From: Streptobacillus notomytis
GTDB lineage: Bacteria; Fusobacteriota; Fusobacteriia; Fusobacteriales; Leptotrichiaceae
Assembly (NCBI GenBank): GCA_001612575.1
Contig: LJRV01000101.1
Span: forward strand, 1-64,000
Direction of reading: 5' to 3'
DNA: 64,000 nt
The notes beneath the pieces were generated by a model that worked only from the letters and a program-made list of their open reading frames with translations, made no database searches and was not told the DNA's origin. Positions 54,611 to 62,765 of this stretch are shown here, one piece after another. Each line of letters opens with the position of its first letter. Within the stretch, counting starts at the first letter, position 1. Both the position numbers and the translations under genes were made by a program.

Positions 54611-55660
54611 CTACCTATTCCCATTTACAGACCCAACAAATCTAGTCCCTAACTTAATATTTTTAACTTTTCTATCAGATTCTTCTATAGCTTTTTGTAA
54701 TCTTTCTGCTTCCTCTGCTTTTATCCTTTTTACTGCTATCTCTTCTTCTAATTTTTTATTCTCTGCTTGAATCATTATAGCAGCATTAGCTGATTGATTA
54801 TCTAATAACTGTTCCATTACCTGGATTAAAATATTCATTTGTCCGTTTAATTGTTGTAAATTTTGTACTTCATTTTTAGGATCAAGTTTTTGTAGTTTTT
54901 GTTTTGTTTTCTGTATTATTGACATCGCCTTTTTATAATCTTCTCCAGCAATTTTGTTATATGCTTTAATATTTTCATCTTGAATATTTTTATTCTCAAC
55001 TAATAGTTTTTCCCAACCTTCTCTTGTAGATAAATCAGAACTTTGAATAATATCTGAAAATCCTCTACTTCTATCAGTAAATTCAAAATCATCTCTAATA
55101 ATACCTGATAATACATTTAAAGTATTTACTATTCCAGCTAAATCTTTAGCCTCATTTTTACCTAAAGATTTTACTGAATCTATGTATCTTTTATATTGCT
55201 TAAGTTGATCTACCCTATTTTTAACCATTAATATTTTTTGTAGAACTGCTTGTATATGTGATCCAGCTACTGCTACACCACCAAGTCCAAAGAAAGCACC
55301 ACCTACTGCTGTTAAAGCTGTCAGTCCATCTCCGATTGTAGAAACAGCATTAAAAGCATGATCTGTTCCATCATTTAATATCTCCCAATAATTATCAATA
55401 TCATCAAACATCTTATTAAAATCAAAGCTTTTACCTAAATTTCCAACATTTCCAACATTCTCATTATCTGGTGAATTTAATTGGTCTAGTATTTCTTTTC
55501 TTTTTTTTATCCCATCTTTTTCTAAATTACTTTTTTCATTATCATTTTCTGTATCTTCATTCATAACACTAGTATTAGAGTTTATTTCAACATTTTTAGT
55601 TAAACTTTCACTAAAAGATAATGCAGAAATTAAAGTAACAATTATAAATATTTTTTTCAT
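54611..55660 (-). CDS. VirB5/TrbJ-like exported protein
   Basis: A 349-residue protein with a signal peptide (KKIFIIVTLISALSFSES). A glycine-rich hydrophobic stretch (AVGGAFFGLGGVAVAGSHIQ) precedes helices LMVKNRVDQLKQYKRYIDSV and, towards the end, a long coiled coil. Layout and position between VirB4 and VirB6 match TrbJ/VirB5, the minor pilus-tip or channel-associated component. Sequence similarity is weak, as is normal for the family. Confidence 0.7.
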   Translation of the reverse strand: MKKIFIIVTLISALSFSESLTKNVEINSNTSVMNEDTENDNEKSNLEKDGIKKRKEILDQLNSPDNENVGNVGNLGKSFDFNKMFDDIDNYWEILNDGTDHAFNAVSTIGDGLTALTAVGGAFFGLGGVAVAGSHIQAVLQKILMVKNRVDQLKQYKRYIDSVKSLGKNEAKDLAGIVNTLNVLSGIIRDDFEFTDRSRGFSDIIQSSDLSTREGWEKLLVENKNIQDENIKAYNKIAGEDYKKAMSIIQKTKQKLQKLDPKNEVQNLQQLNGQMNILIQVMEQLLDNQSANAAIMIQAENKKLEEEIAVKRIKAEEAERLQKAIEESDRKVKNIKLGTRFVGSVNGNR

Positions 55661-55674
55661 TTGTTTATCTCCTT

Positions 55675-58230
55675 TTATAAAATATCTTTTATTTGATTTA
55701 TATTATTTATACTTATCTCTCCTATTTTGTATTTATAACTTAACCATTCTCTATTTAATTTTTTAATTTTTTCATTATTAGATAATATTTCATCATCAAT
55801 CTTATTTTTTAAATTAATTATAATATTTTGATCATTACTTGTTGAAGAACCCAAATAAGCTATTTCAATATCTGAAGGATTTAACTGAAATAATCTTGCA
55901 CCTTCTGTAGTCTTAACAAAGTAATCTTGTTTCATTGTCCCATCATTTATCTCTTTTATCTCTTTTTCTGTTAAGTTAAATCTCTTATATAAATCTACCC
56001 AAGCACTCATAGCTCTTTCATTAGGTAAGAAAATATTTGTTTTACAAGCATCAATTATAGTTGAGAATATAGGAGAATCAGCAATGTCTGATAAAGATTG
56101 TGTCGCAAATACAACTGATGTATTTTTCTTTCTTAATACTTTAAGCCATTCATTAATTTTTTCTCTCATTTTTTCATTTTTTAAGAAAAGCCAACATTCA
56201 TCAAGTAAGATAAGTGTAGGTGTTCCATCTAATTTTTCTCTTTCTATTTTATGAAATATATAATCTAATAATGGTGCTACAACTTTTGGATTAGAAATTA
56301 CATTACCCATTTCAAATGTAATAAAATTATTATCAGTAATATTATCAAAATTATTATCAAAATATTCTCCATAAACATTTTCTCCACAATATGAATCTAG
56401 TGCTTGTGCTACAGTTTTTGAACGAGATGCAATATATGTTCTTAAATTTGATAATGTTCTACTTTCAATTTTTGCAGTTGTAAGTGATTCTATAGATTGT
56501 TCCACTATATTTTTAGTAGTAGCATCATAAGGGATTCCTTCTTGCTCAAGTATTCCAATAATCCAACCTAAAGCCCACTCCTTCTCACTATTTATATGTA
56601 TATTCTTTAATGGTTGAAAAGCTATTTCTTTTTCTCCTAAATCATAGAATTTTCCACCAGATGTATATGTAAGTACTCTACTTGAAGCATCTTTATCAAA
56701 GAAAAATACTTGAGATGGTTTTATTTTTTCTTTTCCTTCTTTATCTAATATTTTTCCTTCATATTTTAAGAAATTAGCTGCTATCATACTAAGTAAGAAT
56801 GATTTACCAGCACCAGTAGGTCCTATAACCAAACTATGTCCAATATCTTTATTGTGAAGGTTAAAATAAAATAGTTCCTTATCAGTTTTAGTAGTAAATA
56901 AGGCAATATCTTTTAAGTGTTTATTTACCTTATTTCCTACATATAAAGAGGACATAGGTAATAATGCTGACAATAAATAAGTATTCATAGGCGATTTTCT
57001 AACATTATTTACAATATTACCAGGTAAAGCTCCAAAAATAGAATCTAGTGTATTGTATTTATCTTCTCCAGCTACAAAATCATAGAAATTAAGTATTTTT
57101 CTAACATCATTAACTTTTTTATCTAAATTTTCTAAATTTTTATCTTTAATAATAAATGAAAATGTATAATATCCGTAAGCTAATGCTCCAGTTTTAGCTT
57201 CATTTAATGCTAAATCTGCCTCGTCAACCTTATCAAGTGCTGTATAATCTATATTTTGAACTTCTTGCCCATTTTTAATTTCTATTAACCACTGTGCAAA
57301 AGATTTTACTTTAGCAGAAAAATATACTTTAAAATCTTTTAAAATTTTAATTGTTTCTTCTCTACTTAACATAATAAATCTAGTTACATATCTATATTCA
57401 AAATTTAAACTCTCAAGTTGATTAAATATTCTTTGAGTTACATTATCTGGAAACATATTAATTGTAACTACTTTAACATATTCATCATTTATTTTAGTAT
57501 ATTCTCCATTTGTTAAAGTTGATACAGTTAAGTATTCATCAAGCAACATAATATTATCTTTGGGAACTTTTACTTTTTCTCTTTTTTCCATATTTATTGC
57601 AGTGTATAGAAAAGCTAATAGCTCTTCTCCTTTTAACATTTCAACATCAATTGCAGCAGTTTTAACTTGTTCAATAAACATTAATATTTGATCTTTGTAT
57701 TCTTTTAGTTCATTTTTAAATATCTTAATTAATTCATCTTTAGTATTTTCTTTTTCTTTATTTTTTGAAAATATACTTGTAAATTTATTTAATAATAAAT
57801 TTATTTTTTCATTACTATCATTTTGCATTATATATGTAAGAGTAACAAAGTATTCTGTTGAATAAAATGTTTCTTTAGTTACAGAATTTTCTCTCATTTT
57901 ATCTATTATCCTTGTAGGGTAAGGCTTATTTTTTAAATCTTTAGTTGGATATTTATCACTTTTATTTCTCTGTACTTCAAAATGTATTGAAAATCCATCT
58001 GGTAATCTTTTATAAGCATTATTTAATCTATCATTTATTGTTGTTATATCATCTGTACTTAAATAATCTAAATCATAAAATCTTACTTTAAATGTAGATT
58101 GAAAACCATTATTTTTATTTAATATTATTCCATCTTCAATCATAGTTTCAAAATGAATAAAAAATTTATATGATTTTTTATAGTCATTTAATATCTGTTT
58201 TAACATTTCTATCTCCTCTCTAAAATCCAT
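55675..58230 (-). CDS. virB4: VirB4-family secretion ATPase
   Basis: An 851-residue CagE/TrbE/VirB4 ATPase that energises assembly and substrate transfer. The N-terminal half (to about 430) is the VirB4-specific domain. Walker A VIGPTGAGKSFLLSMIA is near residue 480, Walker B TLILLDECWLFLKNE near 685, and the Q/R motif VVFATQSLSDIADSPIFSTI near 720. Full length and intact. It overlaps the VirB3 gene by 11 bases. Confidence 0.95.
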   Translation of the reverse strand: MDFREEIEMLKQILNDYKKSYKFFIHFETMIEDGIILNKNNGFQSTFKVRFYDLDYLSTDDITTINDRLNNAYKRLPDGFSIHFEVQRNKSDKYPTKDLKNKPYPTRIIDKMRENSVTKETFYSTEYFVTLTYIMQNDSNEKINLLLNKFTSIFSKNKEKENTKDELIKIFKNELKEYKDQILMFIEQVKTAAIDVEMLKGEELLAFLYTAINMEKREKVKVPKDNIMLLDEYLTVSTLTNGEYTKINDEYVKVVTINMFPDNVTQRIFNQLESLNFEYRYVTRFIMLSREETIKILKDFKVYFSAKVKSFAQWLIEIKNGQEVQNIDYTALDKVDEADLALNEAKTGALAYGYYTFSFIIKDKNLENLDKKVNDVRKILNFYDFVAGEDKYNTLDSIFGALPGNIVNNVRKSPMNTYLLSALLPMSSLYVGNKVNKHLKDIALFTTKTDKELFYFNLHNKDIGHSLVIGPTGAGKSFLLSMIAANFLKYEGKILDKEGKEKIKPSQVFFFDKDASSRVLTYTSGGKFYDLGEKEIAFQPLKNIHINSEKEWALGWIIGILEQEGIPYDATTKNIVEQSIESLTTAKIESRTLSNLRTYIASRSKTVAQALDSYCGENVYGEYFDNNFDNITDNNFITFEMGNVISNPKVVAPLLDYIFHKIEREKLDGTPTLILLDECWLFLKNEKMREKINEWLKVLRKKNTSVVFATQSLSDIADSPIFSTIIDACKTNIFLPNERAMSAWVDLYKRFNLTEKEIKEINDGTMKQDYFVKTTEGARLFQLNPSDIEIAYLGSSTSNDQNIIINLKNKIDDEILSNNEKIKKLNREWLSYKYKIGEISINNINQIKDIL

Positions 58231-58462
58231 AAAATTTACTGTAAAATATATTAATAAAAAATATGGATAAAAATTTTGAATCTTTTCTTGATACCATTTT
58301 TAATGAAATAAATAATATTATTAATGGTATTATTATTAAAAATGTTTTTAATAGAATATATAAAATAAATCCAAACCCTAGTAAATATGTGTAAACTGAA
58401 ATAGGTACCCCAAAAGCTGTTTTATTCTCCATAAGACCCTTGTATACTGGTATTTTTGTCAT
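58220..58462 (-). CDS. virB3: VirB3-like inner-membrane protein
   Basis: An 80-residue protein with the VirB3/TrbD pattern: a short hydrophilic start with IPVYKGLMENKTAFGVPIS, then two adjacent helices (VYTYLLGFGFILYILLKTFL; IIPLIILFISLKMVS), then a basic segment. Its overlap with virB4 is the usual gene order in VirB systems. Confidence 0.85.
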   Translation of the reverse strand: MTKIPVYKGLMENKTAFGVPISVYTYLLGFGFILYILLKTFLIIIPLIILFISLKMVSRKDSKFLSIFFINIFYSKFYGF

Positions 58463-58464
58463 TA

Positions 58465-59310
58465 TTATTCTCCTTTTCTTTTTACTGAATATCCATTTAC
58501 TTCAGTAAAAATAGTCTTATTATCTACTATATTTTTTTGTATAATTTTTAAATTTCCAATATATGCTTCAGGAATAATACTTTCCCATCTCCCATTTTCA
58601 TTAACTTTAATATTTACTTGAAAATTATCACAATATATTATTATTTCAGCTTGTGGTTCACCAAATCCTTTAATAATTTTACCATTACCAAGTTTTGCTT
58701 CACTCTTTTTATATACTCTATTTCCAATTTTTTCTTCTATTTCATATTCCATTATCATATTGTTTTCATAAAAAGCAACATTACTTTCTTTTTCTATTTT
58801 TTCTTTAGCTTTTCTTTCAAATGTATCTTCATCTAAGAAAAATGGCACAAGTTTAATCCATTTATATCTGTCTGTTTCTATAGTTTTAATTTCAAATATT
58901 GTATTATCAATTACCTGGTATTCATTTTCTAATTTAAATTCTAATTTAGAATCTTTAGGTAATCTTGCAAATATTATTTCTTTATTAATTGTTTTATTAT
59001 CTCCTACATTATTTAATGATAGTAAAATTTTACTAGCATCTATTTTAGATATTATAAAAGAATCTATAATTCCTTTTTCATAATTAATATCAACTATTAT
59101 TTTAGGTATACCTTCAGTTTTTAATTCTTTAATATGATATAAATTAATTTCTCCATTTGTTAAATCAAGTTTATCTTTAATAGTTAGATTTTCTATTTCA
59201 TTCATATTTTTAATAGAATAAGTATTTAGTATTCTTTTATTTTCAGTAACTATAGATGAGCAAGATAATAAAGTTAAGAAAAATATAAAGCTATAAATCA
59301 ATTTTTTCAT
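58465..59310 (-). CDS. Lipoprotein with Ig-like C-terminal domain
   Basis: A 281-residue lipoprotein: signal peptide KKLIYSFIFFLTLLSCSS with the lipid-modified cysteine in LLSC at residue 17. The C-terminal 75 residues (GKIIKGFGEPQAEIIIYCDN, VNENGRWESIIPEAYIGNL) look like a bacterial Ig-like domain. Sitting just before virB3, it could be the VirB7/VirB9-type outer-membrane part of this system, but I see no direct VirB9 signature. Confidence 0.65.
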   Translation of the reverse strand: MKKLIYSFIFFLTLLSCSSIVTENKRILNTYSIKNMNEIENLTIKDKLDLTNGEINLYHIKELKTEGIPKIIVDINYEKGIIDSFIISKIDASKILLSLNNVGDNKTINKEIIFARLPKDSKLEFKLENEYQVIDNTIFEIKTIETDRYKWIKLVPFFLDEDTFERKAKEKIEKESNVAFYENNMIMEYEIEEKIGNRVYKKSEAKLGNGKIIKGFGEPQAEIIIYCDNFQVNIKVNENGRWESIIPEAYIGNLKIIQKNIVDNKTIFTEVNGYSVKRKGE

Positions 59311-59312
59311 AA

Positions 59313-59957
59313 TTACTCCTCTACTAATTCATTTTCATATAAATACTTATTTACAAATCTATCTGTTTCTATGAATACATTTCTAATAAATTCCGGATTT
59401 TCTTTAGCTATCTTGATTAATTCATCTTTATAAGCTTTTTCATATTTTTCTCCAAAATTTATGTCTTTACCAGTAACAATTCTAATGATTCCAATAAATA
59501 ATATTCTATTTAATAAATCAAAATTATTCTCTTTAAAAAATGTTTCTAATTTTTCTTTTCTTAAATTATATTTCTTTCTCACTTTAACTTCTTTAGATAA
59601 AATCTCTAAAGCTTTATCTGTTTCATTTATTTGTTCTATATTATATTTTTTAAAAAATCTATATGATTTTTGTCCAGTTTCAGCATCTATTTCTTTTAAA
59701 TATTCAAATATTAAAGCATATTGATTTTCTTTTATTGTAAAACCATTTTCTTCAATAAATTTTTCATCAACATAATATCCTGTTTTAAATCCATTTCTTA
59801 ATATATGAGCCATTAATCTCATTTTATTATCAGATCTAAAATTAAAATTATCTTCAACTTTAGGTAAAAATCCCATTTTATTAATATTGTATGCTATATT
59901 TTCTATAGCTATATTTCTACTTTTTAAGACTATATCTCTAGCCTTTTTATTTTCCAT
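59313..59957 (-). CDS. ArdC-like ssDNA-binding domain protein
   Basis: A 214-residue cytoplasmic protein. Residues 35-115 (KMRLMAHILRNGFKTGYYVD, FTIKENQYALIFEYLKEID, YRFFKKYNIEQI) follow the ArdC N-terminal pattern: GxNxLxL..., then Gx-I-KxxxKA...I, then Y-x-V/K-YNxxQI. ArdC proteins protect transferred single-stranded DNA. The C-terminal half is helical and unassigned. The match is by pattern only. Confidence 0.45.
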   Translation of the reverse strand: MENKKARDIVLKSRNIAIENIAYNINKMGFLPKVEDNFNFRSDNKMRLMAHILRNGFKTGYYVDEKFIEENGFTIKENQYALIFEYLKEIDAETGQKSYRFFKKYNIEQINETDKALEILSKEVKVRKKYNLRKEKLETFFKENNFDLLNRILFIGIIRIVTGKDINFGEKYEKAYKDELIKIAKENPEFIRNVFIETDRFVNKYLYENELVEE

Positions 59958-59976
59958 AATAATAACTCCTTTTATT

Positions 59977-60609
59977 TTATATATTATCCAACCTTTTCTC
60001 TAATATTTTAATTAATTCATTTAATTCATTAATTTTATTTTCTAATTTTTCTACTTTATCTTTATGATTTTTAGTTTTACCAAATGTATATGAAAAGCCT
60101 GCTCCAGCTCCAAATTGAATATTACTATTAAAAGATGCACTAGCAATAACACCAAAATTTTTAAAATGAGTAGAATATACTATAGAAGCACCCACAGATT
60201 TATTATAGTAACCAAGTGAAGCAGATAAAGTATGTTTATCATTTCCAATATTTTTTAAAGTTGTTGCCGTAGCAAGTGCAGAAGCAATACCACCATTACT
60301 ATTACTAAAATTAATATTTTTAACACCTAATATATTTTTCCATTTATCAATATCATCTTGATCTAAGTTACTTGCATTTTTATTTGCTTTAACTTGAAGT
60401 ACTTTTTTTAAATGTTTTTGAGATGTTAAATATTCAGAATTAAGTGGTGGTAGCATAGTTTCAATATCATAACTATTATCTACATTTTTTAACCAATTAT
60501 ATATTTTTTCATATTCTTGCTTTATATCAATTTGTGAAGTATTAGCTAAAGTAAGAGTTGGTAAAAACAAAATACATAATAAAAATAATTTTATTTTTTT
60601 TATTTTCAT
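59977..60609 (-). CDS. YadA-anchor-like surface protein
   Basis: A 210-residue exported protein (signal peptide IKKIKLFLLCILFLPTLTLA). Its middle carries the YadA-type anchor sequence GGIASALATATTLKNIG, HTLSASLGYYNKSVGASIVY and FGAGAGFSYTFG, followed by a 40-residue coiled coil (VEKLENKINELNELIKILEK). It is a paralogue of the protein at 47.7-48.6 kb but lacks the OmpA domain. Both have the helix-anchor order reversed relative to classic trimeric autotransporters, so they are not ordinary adhesins. Confidence 0.7.
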   Translation of the reverse strand: MKIKKIKLFLLCILFLPTLTLANTSQIDIKQEYEKIYNWLKNVDNSYDIETMLPPLNSEYLTSQKHLKKVLQVKANKNASNLDQDDIDKWKNILGVKNINFSNSNGGIASALATATTLKNIGNDKHTLSASLGYYNKSVGASIVYSTHFKNFGVIASASFNSNIQFGAGAGFSYTFGKTKNHKDKVEKLENKINELNELIKILEKRLDNI

Positions 60610-60657
60610 TTTATATCCTTTCTTTTTACTCTGTAAAACTTGTATTTCCTATATTCT

Positions 60658-60686
60658 TTTCACTCTATAGATTCTATAGAGTGAAA
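60658..60686. repeat. Island palindrome P10
   Basis: Arms TTTCACTCTATAGA and its complement around one base, two bases beyond the stop of the PBECR-like tail-bearing gene, with the minus-strand flank GAATATAGGAAATA. Confidence 0.9.
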
Positions 60687-60688
60687 AT

Positions 60689-61438
60689 TTATCTTTCAAT
60701 TTCAATATCTTTGTTATCTTTTTTAATATTCCAACTATCAGAAATTTCATTATTTTCTTTTTCTTGATAATATTTATCAATACATTCTTTATACTCCATA
60801 TATACATTTTGATTAAGAAATTTCTGCTTATCTAAATCAAAAGAAAAATTAGTATATTCTTCAAATAACTCATCATATATCTTTATATTTTCAATAGGCT
60901 CTATTATATTTGTATCTTTATAATATCTGTCATTTTTTTCAATAAAATATGTTTTTAAAATAGATAAATCTTTTTCATTTAATTCATCAAAAGCTTCAAT
61001 TAAAGTTCCTCTTATTCCTGATAAAAATCCTAAATGTTTAAAATCATTATTTTCAGTCTGTATTACCAAATAGTTTACATTCATTTTAGTTTCATATGTT
61101 TTTTCAACAATAAATCCTTTTTCTATATTCTTCATAAAATCAGAAAAAGTATTAATTCTATTTTCAACATTAATCCTCTGTTTTACTTCGTGATATTCTT
61201 CCACTTTTTCTAAAATTTCTTGATCCGATATTTTATTTTCTTTTATTTCCTTAAGAAATTTTGTAGCATTAAATTGTCTAGGATATTTTTCCAAATACTG
61301 TAATCCTAATAAATGAGGTAATCCTTTTCTATCAAAAGTAATATTAAATTGTTTGCTTTTTGAGTTTATCTGTATATCTTCTTTATCAAATTTACTAAAA
61401 TATTCAATTGTTTTCATTGCTTTATATGTTTTTTCCAT
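60689..61438 (-). CDS. Tail-bearing protein with PBECR-like nuclease domain
   Basis: A 249-residue protein without signal peptide. Residues 20-150 resemble the PBECR group of BECR-fold RNases found in phages and polymorphic toxins: FNITFDRKGLPHLLGLQYL, a variable middle, VKQRINVENRINTFSDFMKN and VNYLVIQTENNDFKHLGFLS. The C-terminus SWNIKKDNKDIEIER is the shared tail. A nuclease domain attached to the presumed secretion tail would make it a toxin-type effector. It is preceded by a structured leader whose terminator ends 12 bases before the ribosome binding site. Confidence 0.6.
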   Translation of the reverse strand: MEKTYKAMKTIEYFSKFDKEDIQINSKSKQFNITFDRKGLPHLLGLQYLEKYPRQFNATKFLKEIKENKISDQEILEKVEEYHEVKQRINVENRINTFSDFMKNIEKGFIVEKTYETKMNVNYLVIQTENNDFKHLGFLSGIRGTLIEAFDELNEKDLSILKTYFIEKNDRYYKDTNIIEPIENIKIYDELFEEYTNFSFDLDKQKFLNQNVYMEYKECIDKYYQEKENNEISDSWNIKKDNKDIEIER

Positions 61439-61454
61439 AAATTCTCCTTAAAAA

Positions 61455-61677
61455 ATAAAAAGACTAGAATAAATCTAGTCTTTTGTATACTTCATGCATA
61501 TTTAATCAATTAAATGATTTAGCCCTTGCATTCTATAAGGGAACCGTAGTATAAGACGGTTATGATTTTGCCTGGGTTGTCTATATTTCTAACGCGTAGC
61601 AACACGCACAAGGATAACCACGAACCTCTGAGCTTATTTCTCAATATTATTATACCACGATTTTCTTTTCTTGACTA
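61455..61677 (-). ncRNA. Structured leader RNA L2 before the PBECR-like gene
   Basis: A promoter with TATAAT at 61654-61649 and a weak -35 (TAGTCA, 17-base spacing) starts an RNA near 61642. It begins TTGAGAAATAAGCTCAG, contains hairpins AACCGT...ACGGTT and CCCTT...AAGGG and a GCGT...ACGC stem, and ends in an 11-base-pair terminator AAAAGACTAGA/TCTAGTCTTTT (61458-61484) with a T run. About 188 bases long, with the gene's ribosome binding site right behind. Its 5' end and terminator match L1, but its middle differs. Confidence 0.65.
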
Positions 61678-61729
61678 GATTATTTGATTTTTATTTAATA
61701 TATCATTGTCCTTGTATTTACTAGATTTG

Positions 61730-61758
61730 TTTCACTCTATAGAATCTATAGAGTGAAA
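61730..61758. repeat. Island palindrome P11
   Basis: Arms TTTCACTCTATAGA and its complement around one base, with the minus-strand flank CAAATCTAGTAAATA. It is preceded by the emptied gene module at 61732-61788. Confidence 0.9.
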
Positions 61759-61788
61759 ATTATCTAATACTTTATATTCATTATTCAT
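61732..61788 (-). pseudogene. Emptied gene module (start plus 3' element only)
   Basis: A good GGAG site and an ATG at 61788 open a frame of only 18 codons, MNNEYKVLDNFHSIDSIE, which runs straight into palindrome P11. The bases TTAGATAATTTTCAC before the palindrome correspond to the end of tail-bearing genes (AGA-TAA-TTTTCAC) but in another phase. The body of the gene appears to have been deleted between its first codons and its last two. The leader L1 remains in front. Confidence 0.6.
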
Positions 61789-61800
61789 AAAATTCTCCTT

Positions 61801-62016
61801 TAAAAGAAAAAAGACTAGAATAATCTAGTCTTTATTTGATTTTTCACATATTCCTAGCTTTCGCCCCACCTATGCTATTGGTCTACCGACAAATCTAAAC
61901 GGTAACAAGCTTCGCTGCCCCTAAAATTTCTGACCCATTAGGCTGGACAAGGAGTTCTTGCATCCCCTGAGCTCATTTCTCATTAATATTATACCTCTAA
62001 ATTTATCAATATTCAA
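61801..62016 (-). ncRNA. Structured leader RNA L1
   Basis: A textbook promoter, TTGAAT (62016-62011), 17 bases, TATAAT (61993-61988), starts an RNA near 61981. The RNA begins TAATGAGAAATGAGCTCAG, has TACCG...CGGTA and TAGC...GCTA stems and the segment AGGTGGGGCGAAAGC, and ends in AAAGACTAGA-ATAA-TCTAGTCTTT (61810-61833, a perfect stem with a 4-base loop) before TTTTTTCTTTT. About 178 bases. It precedes an emptied gene. It is related to L2 at both ends but not in the middle. No known riboswitch consensus recognised. Confidence 0.65.
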
Positions 62017-62076
62017 GACTAAATTTTTAAATTATTTATATTTTACTTTTCATTATCCTTATATTTCCTAGATTTG

Positions 62077-62105
62077 TTTCACTCTATAGAATCTATAGAG
62101 TGAAA
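62077..62105. repeat. Island palindrome P12
   Basis: Arms TTTCACTCTATAGA and its complement around one base, two bases beyond the stop of a tail-bearing gene. The minus-strand flank CAAATCTAGGAAATA leads on to the promoter of leader L1. Confidence 0.9.
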
Positions 62106-62107
62106 AT

Positions 62108-62758
62108 TTATCTTTCCATTTCAACATCTTTATTTTCTTTTTTATTCCAATTATTAGAAATTTCATTTCCTTCTTTTTCTTTTTCATATAATTGTGCAAA
62201 ATATTTATCTTCTTTAATTAATACATATTTTTTATCTTGTTCATTTTCTAATTTTAATAAATAAAATATTTTATTTTGTACTAATTCATCTTGTGCTTGT
62301 TTAAAGTCATTCCAAAGCATTTTAGAATTATTTAATATTTCTTTACTATCTATATATCCTTTATCTTTTAATGCATTATTTGTTAAATCATAAACATATT
62401 TAGCTTCATCTGATAAATATTTTAGTTTTTCTAAATTAGTTATCTCTTTATTCGTTTTTTTACTTGATTTTTCAATATTTTGTTTTAATTTTTCACTATT
62501 GTAATCTACATATTTTTCAAAATCAGTAAAATATTTTATTGTACTAATTTCTGCAATAGTTCCATCTTCTTTTAAATAATCCATATTTTCTTTAGTAAAA
62601 AATATTTTTTTATTTTTTATAAGTTCTGATAAATCTTTATTTAAATCTTCCATTTTTGTATATAATAAGTTTTCCATAATTTTATTTTTTGTTAATGTTA
62701 CATATCCTTTCTCATTAACTCTTTCTTTCATAAATTCTAATAATGTACTCATTTTCAT
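62108..62758 (-). CDS. Tail-bearing protein of unknown function
   Basis: A 216-residue charged, helical protein with no signal peptide and no domain I recognise. The beginning, STLLEFMKERVNEKGYVTLTKNKI followed by LNKDLSELIKNKKIFF (given in parts), could be a winged helix, and ALKDKGYIDSKEILNNSKML may be another. The C-terminus NEISNNWNKKENKDVEMER is a full copy of the shared tail and agrees over 70 coding bases with the tail of the PBECR-like gene. It follows virB11 by 7 bases, so it is co-expressed with the secretion ATPase. Confidence 0.7.
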   Translation of the reverse strand: MKMSTLLEFMKERVNEKGYVTLTKNKIMENLLYTKMEDLNKDLSELIKNKKIFFTKENMDYLKEDGTIAEISTIKYFTDFEKYVDYNSEKLKQNIEKSSKKTNKEITNLEKLKYLSDEAKYVYDLTNNALKDKGYIDSKEILNNSKMLWNDFKQAQDELVQNKIFYLLKLENEQDKKYVLIKEDKYFAQLYEKEKEGNEISNNWNKKENKDVEMER

Positions 62759-62765
62759 CTCTCCT

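Noticed and set aside
61455..62016. L1 or L2 as T-box leaders, 6S RNA, SRP RNA or tRNA-like genes
   Set aside because: The T-box core (GGTGG-N-ACCGCG) is not matched, though L1 has AGGTGGGGCG; no SRP GGAAGCA tetraloop region, no 6S-type single long hairpin with a central bubble, and no cloverleaf could be drawn.
41459..62105. CRISPR array
   Set aside because: The palindromes are short, widely and unevenly spaced, and separated by genes rather than by uniform spacers; no cas genes. VapD is Cas2-like in fold only.
41459..62105. Palindromes as ordinary intrinsic terminators
   Set aside because: The stems are AT-rich and on the coding strand are followed by GAAA/AAAT rather than a T run; transcription would hardly stop there by the usual mechanism.
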